8,208 nucleotides of DNA from Elusimicrobiota bacterium (GCA_031259185.1 JAIRLV010000278.1:1-8208), one strand, 5' to 3'. Shown: positions 1 to 7,617, counted from the stretch's first letter. Notes: generated by a model not told the origin, from the sequence alone. A program made the numbers and translations.

Positions 1-751
1 ATTCCATTTCAAAATCAACTAAACCTGAAATAAAATCTAGTTTTTTTAATTTATATCCATTCATATTAATGGTATTAATTTTACCTATAATATTTTTTAT
101 AAATTCCCAATATTCTTGATTTATACTAATATTTTTAGATGTTTTCATATAATAATTCAACATTAATAAATACAATGAATCTAAAGATAAATAGTTATTA
201 GGGTACTTATTGATCACTTCAAATGTTTTTTTAGTATCATCCAACGCAAAATAACACTCCGTTATGCGATAATCTATATTCTGAACAAAAAATTTAGTCA
301 CTCCTTTCATTTTTCTTGTGATTTCATAATAATATAAAGCTTTCTTGATATTATTTTCAAAATCTTCATCTTTTATCTTATTCTTGTTATATATACAAAT
401 GGCTTTCGCAAAATAGAGCTCTCCAAATGCAAAATAAACTTTATAGTTTAAGTTGCTATCTGGATATTCTTGAGCAAAAACTTCCAATTCTTTTATAATA
501 TTCTCTATTTCTATTTTTTTATTATAATCAATTTCTAACACATATTTTAAATTTAAATTATAATAGTGATCAGCTATTTTTTTAAATAATATTTCCTGAT
601 CTTTCCCATACCTATTTGCAGATTTCATTACAATAGAAGAAGCATCGGGAAATATTAAAGAAAATATCGCTATAGTATAAACAAAAATTAAAAAAAATAT
701 TAATTTTATTTTAGATTTAAAAAATGAATATAGTATCTTTTTTATGTTCAA
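1..751 (-). CDS. Membrane-anchored TPR-like protein of unknown function (3'-truncated by window edge)
   Basis: Reading from a TTG at 751 down to base 1 gives 250 uninterrupted codons with no stop, so the C-terminus lies outside the window. The N-terminus is basic (Lys4, 5, 12, 14, 16), followed by a hydrophobic stretch at about residues 17-34, fitting a signal anchor or uncleaved signal peptide with the rest outside the cytoplasm. Residues about 82-200 are helical and rich in Tyr, Phe, Lys and Glu. They resemble tetratricopeptide repeats, for example GELYFAKA at 110-117 followed by A-L-Y-Y-Y-E at 138-143, and a second Tyr/Ala-rich pair near 161-182. The TTG start is preferred over the next in-frame ATG (codon 42) because it has a GAGG Shine-Dalgarno 5 nt upstream and keeps the membrane segment. 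It begins 8 bp after the pfk stop, so it is probably co-transcribed with pfk. I do not recognise the family. TPR proteins usually act as scaffolds, but no specific role can be given. Confidence 0.75.
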   Translation of the reverse strand, partial: MNIKKILYSFFKSKIKLIFFLIFVYTIAIFSLIFPDASSIVMKSANRYGKDQEILFKKIADHYYNLNLKYVLEIDYNKKIEIENIIKELEVFAQEYPDSNLNYKVYFAFGELYFAKAICIYNKNKIKDEDFENNIKKALYYYEITRKMKGVTKFFVQNIDYRITECYFALDDTKKTFEVINKYPNNYLSLDSLYLLMLNYYMKTSKNISINQEYWEFIKNIIGKINTINMNGYKLKKLDFISGLVDFEME

Positions 752-762
752 AATAGCCTCTA
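749..762 (-). promoter_or_regulatory. Shine-Dalgarno overlapping the pfk stop codon; TTG start of the TPR-like gene
   Basis: On the minus strand, bases 762-757 read TAGAGG. The TAG is the pfk stop, and its final G is also the first base of GAGG (760-757), a ribosome-binding site placed 5 nt before the TTG at 751-749. The overlap suggests translational coupling of the two genes. It is also the main reason for choosing TTG as the start. Confidence 0.6.
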
Positions 763-2061
763 ATTTTTTAAAAATATATCATTTGTTTGTAATGTAGAAC
801 CTAATACAGTATGCCAAAGCCTGCCGTCTGGATTTACTTTTTTTCTTTGCACAATAGCCATTTCTATCGGTATATAAACGTAATGATTATTCAAATAGCT
901 GATCAATAAATCTGTCATCCCTGCCATACCGGCATGCACAGCTCCTTGCGCTAACATCAAGCAATAAGCAGAATCCATTGCATTAGCCGGAACGCTGCGT
1001 ATAGAATAACTAGGATCAAAATATTTTATATTAACTTCTACTTTCTCTTTATAAAAATAATTTTCAATTTCTGATTTCAAGAACGAACCAATATCTCTCA
1101 ATTTAATATTTCCCGAAATATCCTTCTCTATACTATTTTTATTATCCCATAAAAATTCTTGTCCTGCTCCCTCAGCCACAACTATTACCGCATGCCTCTT
1201 TTTCAACATTCTATTTTTTAAATTTTCTAAAAAAAATGGCAAATTTAATTTTTTTTCTGGTATTATGCAATAATTGACATTACTATTTGCAATAGCCGTA
1301 TAAGCACTTATATATCCAGATTCTCTACCCATAAGTTTCACTAATCCTATTCCATTTGGAGCGCCTTTTGCTTCTTCATGAGCGCTTTGTATTATTTTTG
1401 ACGCTTCTTGAACAGCAGTCTCAAAACCAAAAGTTTTATCAATACAATAAATATCGTTATCTATTGTTTTTGGAATAGCGACTATTGAAATATCCAATTT
1501 TTTTGAAATAGCATATTTTGCAAGCTCACTAGCGCCTCTTATAGTGCCATCTCCGCCAATAGTAAAAAGGATCTTTATTTTATATTTCATCAAAGTTTTT
1601 AACATATCTTCTAGTTTTTGTTGCCCTCTTGAAGATGACAAAATCGTTCCGCCTCTAGTATGTATATCATCAACATTATCAGGCGTCAAAATCATCGGCT
1701 CAAATTCAGAATAAGGAGTAAGCCCTCTATAACCATATCTAAAACCTAAAATATTTTGAACTCCATAATATTTTGCTAGTTGTATAACAATGCCTCTAAT
1801 TACATTATTTATACCAGGACAAAGTCCGCCGCAAGTAACAATACCGCAAATAATATTAGAATCAAAATATACATTTTCTCTAGGACCTGCTATTTCAAAA
1901 AAATCTAGCTCTTCTTTTATAATAGTGTTAAAAATTTCTTCCTTATGAACTTTTGTAATTACGCTATCGCTATCTTCTATAAAAGAATTATCAATATTCC
2001 TCAAAGGAGATTCAAGCCCATTTTTCCCAAGTCTTTTGATAGGAATATTTAAAATTTTCAT
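760..2061 (-). CDS. pfkA: 6-phosphofructokinase, long plant/TP0108-like type, predicted ATP-dependent
   Basis: A cytoplasmic enzyme of 433 residues that phosphorylates fructose 6-phosphate to fructose 1,6-bisphosphate, the committing step of glycolysis. The core starts near residue 70 with the nucleotide-loop motif CGGLCPGIN (77-85). It continues with GGT-SSSRG (137-146), GGDGT (169-173), PKTIDND (197-203, catalytic Asp201), MGRESG (244-249), IPE (267-269) and VAEGAG (295-300). A 60-70 residue N-terminal extension containing AGPRE (58-62) is typical of the plant and spirochaete-like group and longer than the roughly 320-residue E. coli type. Gly172 in GGDG is the residue of ATP users, whereas PPi-dependent enzymes have Asp there. 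Lys198 in PKTIDND is shared with PPi enzymes and with ATP-using plant and trypanosomatid enzymes. ATP is therefore the predicted donor, but PPi use is not excluded. Bases GGGA lie 8 nt before the ATG, and a promoter lies just upstream. The TPR-like gene follows after 8 bp. Confidence 0.93.
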   Translation of the reverse strand: MKILNIPIKRLGKNGLESPLRNIDNSFIEDSDSVITKVHKEEIFNTIIKEELDFFEIAGPRENVYFDSNIICGIVTCGGLCPGINNVIRGIVIQLAKYYGVQNILGFRYGYRGLTPYSEFEPMILTPDNVDDIHTRGGTILSSSRGQQKLEDMLKTLMKYKIKILFTIGGDGTIRGASELAKYAISKKLDISIVAIPKTIDNDIYCIDKTFGFETAVQEASKIIQSAHEEAKGAPNGIGLVKLMGRESGYISAYTAIANSNVNYCIIPEKKLNLPFFLENLKNRMLKKRHAVIVVAEGAGQEFLWDNKNSIEKDISGNIKLRDIGSFLKSEIENYFYKEKVEVNIKYFDPSYSIRSVPANAMDSAYCLMLAQGAVHAGMAGMTDLLISYLNNHYVYIPIEMAIVQRKKVNPDGRLWHTVLGSTLQTNDIFLKN

Positions 2062-2091
2062 TGTTTTGTCCCATAATAAATTCTTTTAATT

Positions 2092-2120
2092 ACAATATTA
2101 TATAAATTCATATATGTCAA
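2092..2120 (-). promoter_or_regulatory. Candidate sigma-70-type promoter of pfk
   Basis: On the minus strand a perfect -35 box TTGACA (2120-2115) is followed by a 17-nt spacer and a -10-like TATTGT (2097-2092, 4 of 6 matches to TATAAT). Transcription would start near 2085 and leave a leader of about 24 nt before the pfk ATG at 2061, enough for the GGGA ribosome-binding site. A better -10 match, TATAAT, lies only 12 nt from the -35 box, which is too close. A full TTGACA at correct spacing is notable, but AT-rich DNA gives many -10 matches by chance. It would make pfk and the TPR-like gene a unit separable from ilvD. Confidence 0.55.
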
Positions 2121-2181
2121 ATAAGAATCTATATTTTAATTTTTTAACATTAGTTAAATTTAATAATTCTATGATTTTGTT

Positions 2182-3936
2182 CTAAATTTTTAAAACAGCT
2201 CCTTCATCTGCGCTCGATACAAGTTTTGAATATCTAAATAGCCATCCCTTTTTAACTTTTGGAATAAATTTTTTCAGTTTCTTTTTGCGACTTTCTATTT
2301 CATAATCACTGATCAATACATCCATCGTTTTATTATTAACATCTATTTCTATTATATCACCATTTTCAATAATTGCAAGTTCTCCTTGTGATGCTGCCTC
2401 AGGGGAAACATGCCCTATACAAAGCCCTCTAGTCCCGCCAGAAAATCTTCCATCAGTTATCAATGCGGCTTTTATTCCTTTGCCTTTAATAGCTGCAGTC
2501 GGTGCCAACATCTCTTGCATTCCAGGACCACCTTTTGGACCTTCATATCTGATTATTACAACATCTCCATCTTTAACTTCATCATCCAAAATACCTTTTA
2601 GAGCTTCGTCCTGTGATTCATAGATTTTTGCCTTTCCTTTAAAATAAAACATATCGGCATCAATCCCATTTGTCTTTAGGACTGCGCCTTTTTTAGCAAA
2701 ATTCCCAAATAAAATAGCTAGTCCGCCTTCCTTAGAAAAAGCATCATTTACATTATGAATTACATATCCATCTGCATCTTTTGATTTTAATACATAATCC
2801 TCTAATTTCCCATAACACGTTTTTGCCTCTAAATCTAAAATATTGTCTTTTTTCCCATAAAAAATAGTTTTCAAAACACTACCGACTCCTCCTACTCTAT
2901 TTAAATCCTCTATATGAACTTCTGGTCTAGATGGAGAAATTTTTGAAATGTTTGGCGTTAGCGCAGAAATTTGATTTATATAATTCAAATCATATTTAAT
3001 ATTCGCTTCATGACAAAGCGCTAATAAATGCAAAATTGTATTTGTAGAACCGCCAATTGCCATATCAAAAACAAAAGCATTATCTATAGATTGTTTTGTC
3101 AAAATATCAAGCGGTCTTACATTTTCGTTTAATAATTTCAATAAAGTTTTTCCTGCTTTTTTTACTAATTCTATCCTTTCAGGATTTAAACAAAATTGTC
3201 TTACAGAATTTTCTAATCTTTTAGTGGCTGGAATCGTACCATTACCCGGCAATGCAAAGCCTATTACTTCTCCGATGCAGTTCATTGTATTTGCAGTAAA
3301 CATTCCAGCGCAACTGCCATATCCCGGACAAGCAGTCTCTGCTAAATATTCAAGTTCCTCATCTGTTATTTTATTGCTACTATTTTGCCCAACTCCCTCA
3401 GAAACAGAAATCAAATCTTTATTATTACAACCAGCAAGCATAGGTCCGCCGCTTACATAAATAGAAGGAATATTTATCCTAGCCATGGCATTATACATTC
3501 CCGGCACTATTTTATCGCAATTACCAATCCCTATCCATCCGTCACAAGGATGTGCGCATATAATAGTTTCTATCTGATCCGTAATAAGTTCTCGTGACGG
3601 TAAAGAATATTTCATCCCAGAATGTCCCATTGCAATTCCATCGCAAACTACTCCACCGACATTTGTATACCAAACATTAACTCCCAAACCTTCCAAATAT
3701 TCTTTCAAAATATATCCTAGTTTATCTAAATGCGCATGTCCCGGAATTTGCGTACTAAATGAATTTATTATTGTAATAAAAGGTTTTTTCAAATCAGTCC
3801 TTTTATTTATAACACCGCTACCAAATAAAAGAGATATATTTGGCATCATAAACTTCCCTGCAGAAAATATCTTGCTACCTTTTTTTCTAACATTTTCTAT
3901 CGCTAAATTTATAAGATTATTTTTCGTGCCTTTCAT
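2182..3936 (-). CDS. ilvD: Dihydroxy-acid dehydratase
   Basis: This cytoplasmic Fe-S enzyme dehydrates 2,3-dihydroxyisovalerate and 2,3-dihydroxy-3-methylvalerate to the 2-oxoacid precursors of valine/leucine/pantothenate and isoleucine. The 584 residues match the usual IlvD length. Visible motifs are PGHAHL (65-70), CDGIAMGHSGM (98-108, Mg-binding Asp99), SLPSRELITD (111-120), NCDK (139-142, with Cys140 as cluster ligand and Lys142 at the position of the carbamylated lysine), CPGYGSCAGM (203-212, Cys209 as ligand), GGSTNT (295-300), RYEGPKGGPGMQEM (463-476) and DGRFSGGT (495-502, with Ser499 as catalytic base). PGH replaces the PCN motif found in the other IlvD subgroup, so it is E. coli-like; a 4Fe-4S cluster is inferred. 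The retained SLPSRELI and DGRFSGGT context argues for IlvD over Edd or sugar-acid dehydratases. Bases AGGA lie 9 nt before the ATG. queE ends 73 bp upstream and pfk starts 120 bp downstream. No other branched-chain genes are in the window. Confidence 0.96.
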   Translation of the reverse strand: MKGTKNNLINLAIENVRKKGSKIFSAGKFMMPNISLLFGSGVINKRTDLKKPFITIINSFSTQIPGHAHLDKLGYILKEYLEGLGVNVWYTNVGGVVCDGIAMGHSGMKYSLPSRELITDQIETIICAHPCDGWIGIGNCDKIVPGMYNAMARINIPSIYVSGGPMLAGCNNKDLISVSEGVGQNSSNKITDEELEYLAETACPGYGSCAGMFTANTMNCIGEVIGFALPGNGTIPATKRLENSVRQFCLNPERIELVKKAGKTLLKLLNENVRPLDILTKQSIDNAFVFDMAIGGSTNTILHLLALCHEANIKYDLNYINQISALTPNISKISPSRPEVHIEDLNRVGGVGSVLKTIFYGKKDNILDLEAKTCYGKLEDYVLKSKDADGYVIHNVNDAFSKEGGLAILFGNFAKKGAVLKTNGIDADMFYFKGKAKIYESQDEALKGILDDEVKDGDVVIIRYEGPKGGPGMQEMLAPTAAIKGKGIKAALITDGRFSGGTRGLCIGHVSPEAASQGELAIIENGDIIEIDVNNKTMDVLISDYEIESRKKKLKKFIPKVKKGWLFRYSKLVSSADEGAVLKI

Positions 3937-3965
3937 AATAATTTTTCCTATTTTTCATAAATAAT

Positions 3966-3994
3966 AATATATAAAAAGATATGAAATATCTTAA
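3966..3994 (-). promoter_or_regulatory. Possible promoter of ilvD
   Basis: In the 73-bp queE-ilvD gap, the minus strand shows TTAAGA (3994-3989, 4 of 6 to TTGACA), a 17-nt spacer and TATATT (3971-3966, 5 of 6 to TATAAT). A start near 3959 would give a leader of about 23 nt carrying the AGGA ribosome-binding site. The base composition makes such matches common, and the site overlaps the hairpin described separately, so this is only a candidate. If it is not real, ilvD is read through from the thrC-ABC-queE operon. Confidence 0.3.
3972..3992 (-). terminator. Weak AT-only hairpin with T run after queE
   Basis: On the minus strand AAGATAT (3992-3986), loop TTC and ATATCTT (3982-3976) form a perfect 7-bp stem, and the T run continues for three more bases. 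The form is that of an intrinsic terminator. With only one G-C pair the stem would be weak, so partial or no termination is likely. It sits 18 bp past the queE stop, a normal place for a terminator. Confidence 0.3.
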
Positions 3995-4009
3995 TATTTT
4001 AAAAATATC

Positions 4010-4666
4010 TCAAACCCCTTTTTCATTTTCTCCCCAAATTATTTTATGTAATTGAAGCTGAAAAGTAAGTTTTTCCATATTAAATTTTTTTTGATTCACT
4101 TTCATAAATTCTACTATTTCTTTATAATCGATTTTTCCAAATACTGGACTTATATATATATCGCATTTCAAATCATTCTCAATTAATATTTTTTCCATTT
4201 TTTTTAAATCTTTCGAATTTTGGACAACAAATTTTAATACATCTGATTCTCGCAAAATTTTCAAATTATTCAAGTTCATTCTTTTTTCCATACCGCTTGA
4301 CGGACATTTATAGTCCATTGTTATTAAAATGTTATCATAATTTATAAAATTTTTTATATCAATAGTTCCATTTGTTTCAATATTTATTTTATAATCCAAA
4401 GAAGTTAGTTTCAATATCAAGTCATTAATATTTTCATGAATTAAAGGTTCTCCGCCTGTTATTGTTATAAAATTAGCGCCAAATTTTTTAACTTCATTCA
4501 ATATTTCTGATATTGTCATTTCTACAAAGATACTATTTTCATAACTATATTTTGTATCGCAATAAAAACATCTACAGTTACATCCCTCTAGTCGTATAAA
4601 AGTTGTGATTTTACCTGCCCTTTTTCCTTCTCCTTCAATACTATTAAATATTTCTATTACTTTCAT
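4010..4666 (-). CDS. queE: 7-carboxy-7-deazaguanine synthase (radical SAM)
   Basis: A radical SAM enzyme of 218 residues that contracts the ring of 6-carboxytetrahydropterin to 7-carboxy-7-deazaguanine, the third step of queuosine/7-deazapurine synthesis. It opens with the family signature EIFNSIEGEG (5-14). The 4Fe-4S motif CxxxCxxC is Cys29, Cys33 and Cys36, followed by DTKYS (37-41); Cys31 is an extra cysteine inside the motif. GGEP (71-74) binds SAM, and IETNGT (96-101) and the C-terminal QLHKIIWG (205-212) are further family marks. Length is normal. Its start lies 2 bp after the stop of the ABC transporter gene, and the preceding bases are almost pure A/T with no Shine-Dalgarno, so translation probably depends on coupling to that gene. 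queD, queC and queF are not in the window. The product cannot be told from sequence alone: it could end up as queuosine in tRNA or, less likely, in a DNA 7-deazaguanine modification system, for which no neighbouring gene gives support. Confidence 0.94.
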   Translation of the reverse strand: MKVIEIFNSIEGEGKRAGKITTFIRLEGCNCRCFYCDTKYSYENSIFVEMTISEILNEVKKFGANFITITGGEPLIHENINDLILKLTSLDYKINIETNGTIDIKNFINYDNILITMDYKCPSSGMEKRMNLNNLKILRESDVLKFVVQNSKDLKKMEKILIENDLKCDIYISPVFGKIDYKEIVEFMKVNQKKFNMEKLTFQLQLHKIIWGENEKGV

Positions 4667-4668
4667 TT

Positions 4669-6471
4669 TTATTTTTTATTTAAAAATTGTAAATTATAAA
4701 GTTTTGCATAATAATCTCCTTTTGCTAAAAGTTCTCTATGGGTTCCAGATTCCACTATATTTCCATTATCAAAAACAAAAATTTTATCTGCATTTATGAT
4801 TGTTGCCAATCTATGTGCAATAACTATCGTAGTTCGTCCTTCCATTAATTTTTCCAAAGATTTTTGTACAATATTTTCAGATTTTGAATCTAAAGACGAC
4901 GTCGCTTCATCTAATAATAAAATTGGAGCGTCTTTTAGCATTGCTCTGGCTATAGAGAGCATTTGCTTTTGTCCACCAGATAATTTCCCACCTCTTTCTC
5001 CGATCATTTCATCATATCCATTATCTTTTTTCATAATAAAACTGTGCGCTGCTGCATTTTTAGCAGCTTGTATAACTTCATCATCACTAACATTTTTCTT
5101 CCCAAAAATTATATTATTTTTTATTGTATCATCAAAAAGTACAACATCTTGTGAAACAAAAGCGATATTTTCTCTCAAACTTTTTATACTAACATCTCTC
5201 AAATCTTGTCCATCAATTTTTATATATCCTGATTCAACATCATAAAATCTAAGAAGTAAATTTATCAAAGTAGATTTCCCTGAACCTGAAGCTCCAACTA
5301 TTGCGGTAGTTTTATTCGGGTCTGCAACGAGTGAAATATTATGTAAAACTTCTATTTTAGAAATATATGAAAACTTGACATCAATAACTTCAATCTTTCC
5401 TGTCTTAATTATTAATGGGCTTGCCACTACAGAATCCAAAATTGCGGGCTTCTCATTATATAACTTAAATAATCTATTTAAAGCTGCAATCCCCATTTGA
5501 ACTTTTACGTTTAACCCAGCTAAATTTTTTAAAGGTCTATATGCTGCAACTATTGCTAACAAAAATACCATAAAACTACCCGGGGTTAACTTTCCTTGCA
5601 TAATTCTCAAGCCTCCATATGCAAGAGTCCCTGCCACAGCGATTCCTCCAAAAAATTCCATGAGCGGAGAAAGTATTGCATTTATTTTTGTCATATTTAG
5701 ACTAATATCAGCTATAAATTCCGCATTTCCTTTGATTTTCTCAGTTTCTTTGTCTTCTAAACAATATGACTTTATAATTTTAATCCCTTGAAATGCTTGA
5801 GCTAACGAGCCAAAAAGTCCGCCTGCGCTCATCTGTTGTTTTGATGTCATATTACGAACTTTTTTGCCAAAATGAATCAAAGGCCAAAAAGCTATAGGAA
5901 ACAAAATAAACATTATAGCTGCCATCTCAGCGTTTTTATAAAACATTAAACCTATCATAAATAAAACGCTGCAACTGTCTTTTACTAAACTAGTAATACC
6001 GTTTAACATAGCTTCTTTTGTAATATTCACATCATTTATAAAATGATTCAATAAATCTCCTGAACTTCTTCTTTGAAAAAAGCTTATATCTAAACTCATT
6101 AAATGAGCAAATAAATCTACTTGCATTTTTTTCACCATATTTAATCCAACTTTTGCCATATAAATATGTTGAAAATAATTTGCAATTCCTTTTACAGCAA
6201 AAATTAATATAATTTGAAGTCCTATTATATTTAAAATTGCTCTATTTTTTGATATAAAAACTTCATCAAATACTGGTTGCAACATTTTTACAGATAATGC
6301 TTCTAACCCTGAAGCTATAATCATAAAAATAATAGATAAAATTATTAATCTAACTTCAGGTATTAAGTATCTCTTCCATGTAATTTTTATCTGTAAAAAA
6401 GATTTATCTGTAAAACCTTTTATGGATCCTTCTATTTTTTTTATTATCTTATTTAGATATTTTCTCGGCAT
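4669..6471 (-). CDS. msbA: MsbA-like ABC exporter (fused transmembrane and ATPase domains), probable lipid flippase
   Basis: A 600-residue half-transporter that would work as a homodimer in the inner membrane. After a basic cytoplasmic N-terminus of about 38 residues, an ABC transmembrane domain (about 40-330) shows hydrophobic helices near 41-58, 82-98, 160-178, 182-200, 268-286 and 298-312. The nucleotide-binding domain follows: Walker A GASGSGKST (393-401), Q-loop Gln441, signature LSGGQKQ (497-503), Walker B ILLLDE (517-522), D-loop SLD (526-528) and H-loop His553, all intact. MsbA proteins flip lipid A-core or related lipids from the inner to the outer leaflet, which is the best guess here. 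Export of another lipid or a drug is possible, because substrate cannot be read from these domains. The transmembrane region, e.g. FFQRRSSGDLLNHFINDVN (131-149) and AYRPLKNLAGLN (310-321), looks to me most like alphaproteobacterial MsbA. GGGG lies 5 nt before the ATG. The gene sits between thrC (30 bp) and queE (2 bp), with no gene of lipid A synthesis nearby. Confidence 0.85.
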   Translation of the reverse strand: MPRKYLNKIIKKIEGSIKGFTDKSFLQIKITWKRYLIPEVRLIILSIIFMIIASGLEALSVKMLQPVFDEVFISKNRAILNIIGLQIILIFAVKGIANYFQHIYMAKVGLNMVKKMQVDLFAHLMSLDISFFQRRSSGDLLNHFINDVNITKEAMLNGITSLVKDSCSVLFMIGLMFYKNAEMAAIMFILFPIAFWPLIHFGKKVRNMTSKQQMSAGGLFGSLAQAFQGIKIIKSYCLEDKETEKIKGNAEFIADISLNMTKINAILSPLMEFFGGIAVAGTLAYGGLRIMQGKLTPGSFMVFLLAIVAAYRPLKNLAGLNVKVQMGIAALNRLFKLYNEKPAILDSVVASPLIIKTGKIEVIDVKFSYISKIEVLHNISLVADPNKTTAIVGASGSGKSTLINLLLRFYDVESGYIKIDGQDLRDVSIKSLRENIAFVSQDVVLFDDTIKNNIIFGKKNVSDDEVIQAAKNAAAHSFIMKKDNGYDEMIGERGGKLSGGQKQMLSIARAMLKDAPILLLDEATSSLDSKSENIVQKSLEKLMEGRTTIVIAHRLATIINADKIFVFDNGNIVESGTHRELLAKGDYYAKLYNLQFLNKK

Positions 6472-6501
6472 TGATTCCCCATTATAGTCGTAATTTTATT
6501 G

Positions 6502-7560
6502 TCAAAAATTTATAATTTTTTCTATTTCCTTAATATCAGCTTTTATTTTAATAATTTCATCTGAATTCTTTATAGCATTGTCTGGATCTTTTAAGCCATG
6601 ACCAGTTAAAATACATACGACTTTTGTGTTTTTTTCAATTTCAAAATCTTTTTTATTTATGTATTTTATAAGCCCGGCTAATGAAGTACTAGAAGCTGGT
6701 TCACAAAAAATTCCTTCATATTTTGCTAGCATTCTATATGCGCTCAAAATCTCTTCGTCTGTTACTACATCAATAACTCCTCCAGATTCATCTCTTGCTT
6801 CTTCTGCAGACTTCCAACTTGCGGGATTCCCGATTTTTATTGCGGTAGCTATTGTCTCTGGTTTTTCTATCGGTTCCCCTAAAACTATTGGCGCCGCTCC
6901 CGCAGCTTCAAATCCCATCATCTTTGGCAATTTTGTAGATAAATTGTTTTTTCTATATTCTTTATAACCTTTCCAATACGCACTAATATTCCCAGCATTT
7001 CCTACTGGAATAAAATTATAGTCTGGCGCATCCCCTAAATCTTCTATTATCTCAAAACTAGCGGTTTTTTGTCCTTCTATTCTGTACGGATTAATAGAAT
7101 TAACTAAAACTATATTTAATTTTTCAGATATTTCTCTAACTATCTTTAAAGCATCGTCAAAATTCCCATTTATTGCAATAACTTTCGCATTATGTATTAA
7201 AGCTTGAGACAATTTCCCAAATGCAATATTGCCATCTGGAATCAATACGATACACTTTAATCCTGCTCTTGCGGAATATGCTGCCGCAGACGCGGAAGTA
7301 TTGCCAGTCGAAGCGCAAATAACACTCTTTGCGCCTTCTTCTTTTGCTTTTGTAAGCGCCATACTCATTCCACGATCTTTAAAAGAACCCGTAGGATTTA
7401 AACCTTCATATTTCAAATAAATGTCAAAATTAACATTTAAAATTTTTTTCAAATTATTTGCTTTTATCAAAGGAGTATTACCTTCGAGAAGCGATACTAT
7501 TTCAGTTTTATCTGATATCGGCAAAAATCTTTTATATTTCTCAATTAAACCTTTATACAT
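6502..7560 (-). CDS. thrC: Threonine synthase (short, PLP fold type II)
   Basis: A cytoplasmic PLP enzyme that converts O-phosphohomoserine to threonine and phosphate. The 352 residues match the short bacterial form (Bacillus type) rather than the longer E. coli/yeast form. EGNTPLI (26-32) and [18 protein letters not shown] (48-65) carry the Schiff-base lysine Lys61. [10 protein letters not shown] (82-91) contacts substrate and cofactor. PVGNAGN (185-191) is the glycine-rich phosphate-binding loop. [10 protein letters not shown] (287-296) and LTGHGLKDP (318-326) are C-terminal family marks, the last one separating it from threonine dehydratases and cysteine synthases. GAGG lies 11 nt before the ATG. 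It is the first gene after the 283-bp spacer, so it should lead the thrC-ABC-queE operon. No T-box, riboswitch or Thr-rich leader peptide is visible upstream. No other threonine pathway genes are in the window; ilvD two genes on uses the threonine-derived isoleucine route. Confidence 0.95.
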   Translation of the reverse strand: MYKGLIEKYKRFLPISDKTEIVSLLEGNTPLIKANNLKKILNVNFDIYLKYEGLNPTGSFKDRGMSMALTKAKEEGAKSVICASTGNTSASAAAYSARAGLKCIVLIPDGNIAFGKLSQALIHNAKVIAINGNFDDALKIVREISEKLNIVLVNSINPYRIEGQKTASFEIIEDLGDAPDYNFIPVGNAGNISAYWKGYKEYRKNNLSTKLPKMMGFEAAGAAPIVLGEPIEKPETIATAIKIGNPASWKSAEEARDESGGVIDVVTDEEILSAYRMLAKYEGIFCEPASSTSLAGLIKYINKKDFEIEKNTKVVCILTGHGLKDPDNAIKNSDEIIKIKADIKEIEKIINF

Positions 7561-7589
7561 AAAAAATCAAACCTCGCCTTAATAAATTA

Positions 7590-7617
7590 TTTATAATAAT
7601 ATCAAAATACAAAACAA
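7590..7617 (-). promoter_or_regulatory. Candidate promoter of the thrC operon (proximal)
   Basis: On the minus strand TTGTTT (7617-7612, 4 of 6 to TTGACA when allowing the last A mismatch as a loose fit) is separated by 16 nt from TATAAA (7595-7590, 5 of 6 to TATAAT). Transcription near 7583 would leave a leader of about 22 nt that still contains the AAGG/GAGG ribosome-binding region at 7580-7572. The position is good but the -35 is weak, and the composition allows chance matches. Confidence 0.35.

Noticed and set aside
2098-2103. TATAAT as -10 box for the pfk promoter
   Set aside because: Only 12 nt separate it from the TTGACA, too short for sigma-70; TATTGT at 17 nt was chosen instead.
2410-3597. 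Several short plus-strand frames opposite ilvD
   Set aside because: All are antisense to conserved IlvD motifs and overlap each other in different frames; none has protein-like features.
4796-5245. Plus-strand frame of 149 codons opposite the ABC ATPase domain
   Set aside because: It lies wholly antisense to the Walker A to Walker B region of the transporter, and its Ser/Phe-rich composition is what the opposite strand of an AT-rich gene gives.
6626-6967. Plus-strand frame of 113 codons opposite thrC
   Set aside because: Antisense shadow of conserved ThrC sequence, with no recognisable domain or ribosome-binding site.
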